Shown: positions 57,687 through 64,000 of the stretch, piece after piece
Position numbering within the stretch: position 1 is the first letter of the stretch
Layout: the number at the start of each line of letters is the position of its first letter
Origin: Blastococcus litoris
GTDB lineage: Bacteria; Actinomycetota; Actinomycetes; Mycobacteriales; Geodermatophilaceae
Reading direction: 5' to 3'
Length of the DNA: 64,000 bases
NCBI RefSeq assembly: GCF_003075095.1
Contig: NZ_QCZF01000001.1
Span: 310,001-374,000, forward strand
Translations under genes and position numbers: made by a program
Notes under the pieces: generated by a model
Seen by the model: the letters and a program-made list of their open reading frames with translations, nothing else
Told to the model about the DNA's origin: nothing
The model's database searches: none

Positions 57687-60524
57687 GTGCCCACGAAGAC
57701 GAGCCAGACCGGAAGCGAGAGCGCCGCCGCGACCGACGGCGGTACGAAGGCGCCCGCCCGCCGTCGCGCCGCCGCGCCCGGCGGCAAGCCGCTGGTCATC
57801 GTGGAGTCGCCGACCAAGGCGACCAAGATCGCCGGCTACCTCGGCAGCGGCTACGTCGTCGAGGCCAGCGTGGGGCACATCCGCGACCTGCCGCGCAACG
57901 CCGCCGATGTCCCCGCCGAGCACAAGGGCGCCGCCTGGGCGCGCCTGGGCGTCGACGTCGACAACTCCTTCGAGCCGCTGTACGTCGTGAGCCCCGACCG
58001 CAAGCAGCAGGTCAGCCGGCTCAAGCAGCTGGTGAAGGGCGCCAGCGAGGTCTACCTCGCGACGGACGAGGACCGCGAGGGCGAGGCCATCGCGTGGCAC
58101 CTGGTGGACACGCTCAAGCCCCGGGTGCCCGTGCACCGCATGGTCTTCCACGAGATCACCCCGGAGGCGATCGCCCGCGCGGTCGCCAACCCGCGCGAGC
58201 TCGACACCGCCCTGGTGGACGCGCAGGAGACCCGCCGGATCCTCGACCGCCTCTACGGCTACGAGGTCTCCCCGGTGCTCTGGAAGAAGGTCCTGCCCAA
58301 GCTCTCGGCCGGGCGCGTCCAGTCGGTCGCCACGAGGATCGTCGTGGAGCGCGAGCGGGAGCGGATGGCGTTCCACGCCGCCGACTACTGGTCGCTCGAG
58401 GGCACCTTCGCCGTCCCCCGCCCGGGGGCCGCGACCGACGAGGGCGAGCCGACGACGGTCCGCGCCAAGCTGGTCAGCGTCGACGACAGCCGGGTCGCCA
58501 CCGGCAAGGACTTCGACCCCGCCACCGGCCGGGTCAGCGGCGACGTCGTCCACCTCGACGAGGCCGGGGCTCGCGGGCTCGCGGCCCGGCTCGAGGGCCG
58601 CCAGGTCACCGTCGGCCGGGTGGACGAGAAGCCGTACCGCCGCCGCCCCTACGCCCCGTTCACGACCTCGACGCTGCAGATGGACGCCGGCCGCAAGCTC
58701 GGCTGGTCGTCGGCCCAGACGATGCGGGTGGCGCAGCGGCTGTACGAGAACGGCCACATCACCTACATGCGCACCGACTCGACGAACCTGTCGCAGGAGG
58801 CCATCAACGCCGCGCGGCAGCAGGCCCGGGAGCTCTTCGGTGACGCGTACGTCCCCGCCGAGGCGCGCCGCTACAAGAGCAAGGCCAAGGGCGCGCAGGA
58901 GGCGCACGAGGCGATCCGTCCCGCCGGTGACAACTTCCGCACTCCCGGCCAGCTCGCCCCGCAGCTGGCCCGTGACGAGTTCCGCCTCTACGAGCTCATC
59001 TGGCAGCGCACCGTCGCCTCGCAGATGGCCGACGCCGTCGGCCAGACCGTGAGCATCCGGCTGGCCGGGCGCAGCGCCACCGACGAGGCCGTCGAGTTCA
59101 CCGCCAGCGGCCGCACGATCACCTTCCCCGGCTTCCTCAAGGCCTACGTGGAGTCACGGGACGAGGCGCCGGCGAACGGTGCCGACGACGACGGCTCCGA
59201 CGACGCCGAGCGCCGGCTGCCCCGGCTCGAGCGCGGTCAGCAGCTCGACACCCGGACCCTGGACGCCAAGGGGCACACCACCAGCCCGCCGGCCCGCTAC
59301 ACCGAGCCGAGCCTGGTCGCCCGGCTCGAGGAGCTGGGGATCGGCCGGCCGTCGACCTTCGCGTCGATCATGCAGACGATCCAGGACCGCGGGTACGTCT
59401 GGAAGAAGGGCAACTCGCTCGTGCCCTCGTTCATCGCGTTCGCCGTGGTGAACCTGCTCGAGCAGCACTTCGCCCAGCTCGTCGACTACCAGTTCACCGC
59501 CTCGCTGGAGGAGGAGCTCGACGAGATCGCCGGCGGCACCCTCGGCCGGGTCGACTGGCTGACGGAGTTCTACTTCGGCGGTGGCGGCCGTGGCGACGGC
59601 GGCATCGCCGAGTCCGGCGGGCTCAAGCAGATCGTGGGCCAGCGCCTCGAGGAGATCGACGCGCGCGGCGTGAACTCCATCCCGCTGCGGGCGACCACCC
59701 CCGACGGGAAGCCGGTCGTGGTGCGGGTCGGCCGCTACGGGCCCTACCTGCAGGCGGGCGGCGAGGAGGGCGCGCGGGTCAGCATCCCCGAGGACCTCGC
59801 CCCCGACGAGCTGACCACCGAGAAGGTGCGCGAGCTGCTCGAGGCGCCCTCCGGCGACCGCGAGCTGGGCACCGACCCGGAGTCCGGGCACCCCGTCGTC
59901 GTCAAGGCCGGCCGCTACGGCCCGTACGTGACGACGGTGGTCCCCGAGGGCAGCAAGGACGCGCCGCGGACGGCCAGCCTGTTCTCGTCCATGTCGCCGG
60001 AGACGGTCACCGTCGAGGACGCGCTGCGGCTGCTGACCCTGCCGCGCACCGTCGGCACCGCGCCGGACGGCGAGGAGATCCAGGCGCTCAACGGCCGCTA
60101 CGGGCCGTATCTCAAGAAGGGCACCGATTCCCGCTCGCTCGACAGCGAGGACAAGCTCTTCAGCACGACGCTGGAGGAGGCGCTGGCGATCTTCGCCCAG
60201 CCGAAGCAGCGCGGTCGCGCCGCAGCGAAGGCCCCGCTCAAGGAGCTGGGCCCCGACCCGGTGACGCAGGGCGTGGTCACCGTCCGCGAGGGCCGGTTCG
60301 GGCCCTACGTCACCGACGGCGAGACCAACGCCAGCCTGCGCAAGGGCGACGACGTCGAGACGATCACCATCGAGCGGGCCGCCGAGCTCCTGGCCGACCG
60401 GCGCGCCGCCGGTCCGTCCAAGAAGAAGAAGGCCGCCAAGAAGACCACCGCGAAGAAGACGGCGGCCAAGAAGGCGCCCGCGAAGAAGGCCGCGGCCAAG
60501 GCCGCCCCGGTCACCACGGGCTGA
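57687..60524 (+). CDS. topA: DNA topoisomerase I
   Basis: 945 residues from GTG 57687 with AGGAG at 5-base spacing; a longer upstream frame lacks such a site. The Toprim domain starts at LVIVESPTKATKIAGYLG (Glu40) and contains DEDREGEA; the active Tyr lies in HITYMRTDSTNLSQ. Four C-terminal GRYGPY-type repeats replace zinc fingers, then a Lys/Ala tail (AAKKTTAKKTAAKKAPAKK), as in other actinobacterial enzymes. It relaxes negative supercoils. The 267-base upstream gap (57420-57686) has TACCGT at 57536-57541 as a possible -10 and nothing else clear. Confidence 0.97.
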   Translation: MPTKTSQTGSESAAATDGGTKAPARRRAAAPGGKPLVIVESPTKATKIAGYLGSGYVVEASVGHIRDLPRNAADVPAEHKGAAWARLGVDVDNSFEPLYVVSPDRKQQVSRLKQLVKGASEVYLATDEDREGEAIAWHLVDTLKPRVPVHRMVFHEITPEAIARAVANPRELDTALVDAQETRRILDRLYGYEVSPVLWKKVLPKLSAGRVQSVATRIVVERERERMAFHAADYWSLEGTFAVPRPGAATDEGEPTTVRAKLVSVDDSRVATGKDFDPATGRVSGDVVHLDEAGARGLAARLEGRQVTVGRVDEKPYRRRPYAPFTTSTLQMDAGRKLGWSSAQTMRVAQRLYENGHITYMRTDSTNLSQEAINAARQQARELFGDAYVPAEARRYKSKAKGAQEAHEAIRPAGDNFRTPGQLAPQLARDEFRLYELIWQRTVASQMADAVGQTVSIRLAGRSATDEAVEFTASGRTITFPGFLKAYVESRDEAPANGADDDGSDDAERRLPRLERGQQLDTRTLDAKGHTTSPPARYTEPSLVARLEELGIGRPSTFASIMQTIQDRGYVWKKGNSLVPSFIAFAVVNLLEQHFAQLVDYQFTASLEEELDEIAGGTLGRVDWLTEFYFGGGGRGDGGIAESGGLKQIVGQRLEEIDARGVNSIPLRATTPDGKPVVVRVGRYGPYLQAGGEEGARVSIPEDLAPDELTTEKVRELLEAPSGDRELGTDPESGHPVVVKAGRYGPYVTTVVPEGSKDAPRTASLFSSMSPETVTVEDALRLLTLPRTVGTAPDGEEIQALNGRYGPYLKKGTDSRSLDSEDKLFSTTLEEALAIFAQPKQRGRAAAKAPLKELGPDPVTQGVVTVREGRFGPYVTDGETNASLRKGDDVETITIERAAELLADRRAAGPSKKKKAAKKTTAKKTAAKKAPAKKAAAKAAPVTTG

Positions 60525-60529
60525 CCGGC

Positions 60530-61288
60530 GTGACCGGCCCGGTCGAGCCCGGCTTCGCTGCCAGGGCGCGCTCGTTCGGGGCGGTCGCGACGGGCTACGC
60601 CGCGCTCCGCCCCACCTACCCGGTGGACGCGGTCGCCTTCCTGCTCGAGGCCCGGCGGGAGCGCGTGCTCGACCTGGGCGCGGGCACGGGTCTGCTGACC
60701 GAGGTCGTCGCCGGCCTCGGTCACGACGTCCTGGCGGTCGACCCCTCCCCGGAGATGCTCGCCCAGCTGACCGTCCGCCTCCCGGGGGTGCGGACGGCCG
60801 TGGGCACCGCGGAGTCGCTGCCGGCGGACAGCGGCTCTGTCGACGCCGTCCTCGCCGGCCAGGCGGCGCACTGGTTCGACCCGCCCCCGGCCGCGCGGGA
60901 GATCCGCCGCGTGCTGCGCCCGAGCGGTGTCCTCGGCCTGGTGTGGAACACCCGCGACGCGCGCGTGCCCTGGATCGCCGCCCTGGAGGAGGTCATCGCC
61001 GACGAGGCCCGCGGCCACGAGGCCGACCAGGGCGTGGTGGACCGGTTCGCCGAGGAGCTCGACGCCGAGGTCGACGTCCTCGAGTCCGGCATCGTGCAGC
61101 GCCTCACCCCCGAGGACGTCGTCGCCGGCATCGCGACCCGCAGCTACGTCGCCGTCATGGACGACGCCCGGCGGGAGGAGTTCCTGTCCGGCGTGCGGCA
61201 GCTGCTCGCCGGGCACCCCGGCACGGCGGGCAGGAGCGAGATCGACCTGCCCTACGTCACCCGCGCCTACCGGCTCACGCCGCGCTGA
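60530..61288 (+). CDS. Class I SAM-dependent methyltransferase
   Basis: 252 residues from GTG, 5 bases past topA. Motif I is VLDLGAGTGLLTEVVAGLG, then VDPSPEML and GQAAHWFDPPPAAREIRRVL (UbiE/methyltransf_11 fold). It probably shares the topA transcript. Substrate unknown. Its end overlaps the convergent methyltransferase by 14 bases. No duplicate relation between the two enzymes beyond the fold is seen. Confidence 0.88.
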   Translation: MTGPVEPGFAARARSFGAVATGYAALRPTYPVDAVAFLLEARRERVLDLGAGTGLLTEVVAGLGHDVLAVDPSPEMLAQLTVRLPGVRTAVGTAESLPADSGSVDAVLAGQAAHWFDPPPAAREIRRVLRPSGVLGLVWNTRDARVPWIAALEEVIADEARGHEADQGVVDRFAEELDAEVDVLESGIVQRLTPEDVVAGIATRSYVAVMDDARREEFLSGVRQLLAGHPGTAGRSEIDLPYVTRAYRLTPR

Positions 61289-62117
61289 CGCGGTTCCCGA
61301 CCGCGAACACGCGGCGGAAGGGCAGCACGGTCGTCCCGTCCGGTCGCGGGGGATAGGCCTCGCGGAGCGCGGCGGCGTACTCGGCGGTGAAGCTGACCGC
61401 GTCGTCCTCCGCGAGGAGCGCGAGCACCGGGCGCAGGACGGTGCTGCGCACCCATCCCAGCACCGGATCGGTGCCGCGCAGCACGTGCAGGTACGTCGTC
61501 TCCCACGCGTCGGCGGTCAGCCCGGCCGCGCTGAGGACCTCGAGGTACCCGACCGGCTCGAGCACGGCGTCCGGGTCCGGCGCGGCGTCCGCCAGCCGCC
61601 CGGCCCACCGGGGTGAGCGGCACAACCCGGCCAGCAGGGCGTGGGTGGGTGCCCGGAAGTTCCCCGGCACCTGCACGGCGAGCCAGCCGCCGGACCGCAG
61701 ACCGCCGGCCCACCGCGTCAGCAGCCGCTCGTGACCGGGCACCCAGTGCAGGACGGCGTTGCTGACCGCCACGTCGACCGGCTCCCGGGGCACCCACTCC
61801 CGCACGTCGCCGAGCTCGAACTCGAGGCGGCCGGGCACGGCGACCGCCGCCGCGGCGGCGAGCATCTCGCGGGAGGAGTCGATCCCGGTGACGTGCGCCC
61901 CCGGCCAGCGGCCGGCGAGGGAGGCGGTCAGGCTGCCCTCGCCGCAGCCCAGGTCGACCACCCGCGCGGGGGCGTCCGCCGCGATCCGCGAGACCAGCTC
62001 CGCGAACGGCCGGGCCCGCTCACCGGCGAAGCGCAGGTACCCGGCGGGATCCCACGCCGCCGCCGCGCGGCCACCGTCCGGTGCTCCGTCACCGCTCGTC
62101 CGCCCGGGCGCCACCAT
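61275..62117 (-). CDS. SAM-dependent methyltransferase, trans-aconitate methyltransferase-like
   Basis: 280 residues from ATG 62117. Motif I RVVDLGCGEGSLTASLAGRW, GIDSSREML, then VSNAVLHWVPGHERLLTRWA and WLAVQVPGNFRAPTHALL, which is the Tam pattern. Tam methylates trans-aconitate, detoxifying an inhibitor of aconitase. TAGGGT ends 8 bases before ATG. Monocistronic and divergent from the MFS-kinase fusion. Enzyme identity is by motif likeness; a different small acid is possible. Confidence 0.85.
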   Translation of the reverse strand: MVAPGRTSGDGAPDGGRAAAAWDPAGYLRFAGERARPFAELVSRIAADAPARVVDLGCGEGSLTASLAGRWPGAHVTGIDSSREMLAAAAAVAVPGRLEFELGDVREWVPREPVDVAVSNAVLHWVPGHERLLTRWAGGLRSGGWLAVQVPGNFRAPTHALLAGLCRSPRWAGRLADAAPDPDAVLEPVGYLEVLSAAGLTADAWETTYLHVLRGTDPVLGWVRSTVLRPVLALLAEDDAVSFTAEYAAALREAYPPRPDGTTVLPFRRVFAVGNRVSAA

Positions 62118-62273
62118 CGGTTCGGACCCTAGCCGCGCCGCCGTCACCTCGGGCCCGGCATCGGTGCGATCCGTCAGCCATCTGGGCGCAAAGCTCCCGG
62201 AATCGTCCGCGCGCCCCGGTAACGTGACCCTCCCCAGGGACCGCCCGCCCTACCTCCGACCCCGGGAGCACCG

Positions 62274-64000
62274 ATTCCGTCCGACCCGACGTCCCCGGCG
62301 CCGTCGCCCGACGAGGCGCGCCCGGCCGCAGGGACGACACCGCCGGCCGACGGCCTGCCCGCCGCGGGCACGCCGGTGCCGCCCGACGCCGCGGTGCCGT
62401 TGACGGAGCCGCACGCCGCGGCACGCGAGGACGCCGTACCGGTCGGCGAGCGGCAGACCGAGGAGGACGGTCGCACCGACGCGCTGGGCGGGGTCGGTCT
62501 GGTCGCCAAGCTCCGGGCCGTGCTGCGGGTCAAGGACTTCCGCAAGCTGTGGCTGTCGATGTCGCTGTCCAGCTTCGGCGACTGGCTGGGCCTGCTGGCG
62601 ATCACCGCGACCGCGCGGATGGCCTTCGAGGACTACGCCGCGCAGAACTTCGCGACCGGCGCCGTCCTCCTCTTCCGCCTGCTGCCGGCGATCGTGCTCG
62701 GGCCCCTCGCCGGGGCGTTCGCCGACCGGTTCGACCGCCGCAAGACGATGGTGATCACCGACGTCATCCGGTTCGCGCTGTTCGCCTCGATCCCCATCGT
62801 CGACAACCTGGTCTGGCTGCTCATCGCCCAGTTCGTCATCGAGGCGTTCAGCCTCTTCTGGATCCCGGCCAAGGACGCCGCGGTCCCGAACATGCTGCGC
62901 AAGGACCAGCTCGAGCCGGCCAACCAGCTGTCGCTGGTGACCACCTACGGCCTCACGCCCGTGCTCGCGGCGATCGTCTTCGCGGTGCTGACGACGATCG
63001 GCGGGACGGTCTCGAACCTGCTTCCTGGCGTCGACGAGGTGGACCTCGCGCTCTACCTGAACGCGCTCACCTTCCTCGTCGCGGCCGTGGTCATCTGGAG
63101 CCTCCCGTCGATCAGCGGCCGGCGCGCGGCCGGGACGGTGACGACCCAGGAGAGCTTCCTTGGCTCCCTCAAGCACGGCTTCTCCTTCGCCGGCCACACC
63201 CCGCTGGTGCGCGGGCTGGTCATCGGCATCACCGGCGCGATGGCCGCGGCCGGCGTGATCATCGCGACCGGGCAGGCGTTCGCCAACGCGCTGGGCGGCG
63301 GGGAGGCCGCCTACGGGCTGCTCTTCGGCGCCGTCTTCGTGGGTCTGGGCGGCGGCATCGCGTTCGGCCCCAGCATCGCCCGTGACCTCGCCCGGGAGCG
63401 GATCTTCGGCCTCGCCGTCGCGGTGGCCGGGGTGATGGTCCTGCTGATGTCGTGGACCTTCACGCTCTGGATCGCGCTGCTGCTGGTCGTCTTCATGGGC
63501 TTCTTCGCCGGCATCGCGTACCTGGCCGGGTTCACGCTGCTGGGCACCGAGGTCGAGGACGAGATCCGCGGCCGCACGTTCGCCATCGTCCAGTCGCTCG
63601 TCCGGGCGGCGCTGATCCTCTCCCTGGCGGTCGTCCCGTTCTGCGTGGGCGCCATCGGCCAGCACTCCCTGGACGTCGGGGTGTTCGCCGTCCCGGTGAC
63701 CGGCGAGCGGATCATGCTGTTCGTCGCCGGCCTGCTCGCCCTGGGCGTCGGCGTCCTGGCCTACCGGCAGATGGACGACGGGCGGCCGGTCCCGCTGCTG
63801 GCCGACGTCGTCACCGCCATCCGCCGCGACACGACCGCGCGCCGCCGCCTCGCCGGCGGCGGGGTGCTCATCGCCTTCGAGGGCGGCGAGGGGGCCGGGA
63901 AGTCCACGCAGGTGCGCCGGCTGCAGGAGTGGCTGACCAACGAGGGGCTGGTCGCGCGGGCCACGTTCGAGCCGGGCGCCACGCCCTCGGGCGCCGGTAT
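62274..64000 (+). CDS. MFS transporter fused to thymidylate kinase, 3' partial
   Basis: At least 575 residues, cut by the window end. The N-terminal 80 residues are Pro/Ala-rich, then a twelve-helix MFS domain (SFGDWLGLLAITATARMA; GPLAGAFADRFDRRKTMV), then the start of a dTMP kinase: VLIAFEGGEGAGKSTQVRRL with its P-loop. The kinase phosphorylates dTMP for DNA synthesis; fusion to an MFS half is known in actinobacteria such as Streptomyces. No ATG lies upstream in frame. The first plausible start is ATT 62274, preceded by GGGAG at 5 bases; GTG at 62376 or 62394 are alternatives. Confidence 0.85.
   Translation, partial: MPSDPTSPAPSPDEARPAAGTTPPADGLPAAGTPVPPDAAVPLTEPHAAAREDAVPVGERQTEEDGRTDALGGVGLVAKLRAVLRVKDFRKLWLSMSLSSFGDWLGLLAITATARMAFEDYAAQNFATGAVLLFRLLPAIVLGPLAGAFADRFDRRKTMVITDVIRFALFASIPIVDNLVWLLIAQFVIEAFSLFWIPAKDAAVPNMLRKDQLEPANQLSLVTTYGLTPVLAAIVFAVLTTIGGTVSNLLPGVDEVDLALYLNALTFLVAAVVIWSLPSISGRRAAGTVTTQESFLGSLKHGFSFAGHTPLVRGLVIGITGAMAAAGVIIATGQAFANALGGGEAAYGLLFGAVFVGLGGGIAFGPSIARDLARERIFGLAVAVAGVMVLLMSWTFTLWIALLLVVFMGFFAGIAYLAGFTLLGTEVEDEIRGRTFAIVQSLVRAALILSLAVVPFCVGAIGQHSLDVGVFAVPVTGERIMLFVAGLLALGVGVLAYRQMDDGRPVPLLADVVTAIRRDTTARRRLAGGGVLIAFEGGEGAGKSTQVRRLQEWLTNEGLVARATFEPGATPSGAG

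Noticed and set aside
1-64000. CRISPR arrays, insertion sequences, prophage or base-composition islands
   Set aside because: No spaced repeats, transposase genes or AT-rich stretches were seen; codon use is uniform across the window.

Overview
The window is about 64 kb of very GC-rich, gene-dense chromosome from an actinobacterium. Gene order follows the Mycobacterium tuberculosis stretch Rv3683 to Rv3646c (as I recall it) closely. Protein style (short ATGA/GTGA operon overlaps, many GTG starts, DUF4244/Tad genes, an MFS-dTMP kinase fusion, mycothiol-linked DinB proteins) suggests Geodermatophilaceae (Blastococcus, Geodermatophilus, Modestobacter type); the family is inference. I saw no insertion sequence, prophage, CRISPR array or rRNA. 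No gene-free stretch exceeds 300 bases; the longest is 267 bases, before topA.

Region by region. 1-16.1 kb is the Crp/MarP neighbourhood: S9 peptidase, tRNA-Pro(CGG), metallophosphoesterase, YqeY protein, a PonA-type penicillin-binding protein, two ArsA-like ATPases, a 56-residue protein, RidA-like and Nudix proteins, then crp, a small membrane protein and the operon nth / TlpA-like lipoprotein / Nudix / cupredoxin lipoprotein / marP, and the ephE-like hydrolase with a holin-like membrane protein. 16.2-45 kb is mostly metabolic and accessory: acs, a FhuF-type 2Fe-2S protein, DODA dioxygenase, an ABC transporter operon with its own XRE regulator, scattered cobalamin genes (cysG-type, cobT, cbiB, cobS, a cobC-like phosphatase), several one-gene regulators (winged helix, TetR, PAS-ANTAR, MocR type), a lone PemK/MazF-like protein, def, a FusB-like protein, an MFS exporter and a GlgC-like enzyme. 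43.5-50.5 kb is a Fic-like protein, an HAD hydrolase and a compact tad pilus locus (ssd, tadA, tadB, tadC, DUF4244 pilin-like, TadE, TadG-like). 50.5-64 kb holds a DUF1998-type helicase, the proton-pumping pyrophosphatase hppA, a WXG100-like protein with a DUF1023 hydrolase, topA, two methyltransferases and the start of an MFS-thymidylate kinase fusion cut by the window end.

The most interesting signals are regulatory. A paired box TCCACA-N13-TCCACA (19 bp repeat distance) lies upstream of ssd/tad, upstream of the pilin-like gene, and upstream of the WXG100-like/DUF1023 pair, linking these surface or export genes. About eighteen operon heads carry a NANNNT hexamer only 6-8 bases before the start codon, the signature of leaderless transcripts. 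Candidate Crp boxes occur at crp itself, acs and hppA. Several single-operon regulators have clean palindromes or direct repeats on their own promoters.
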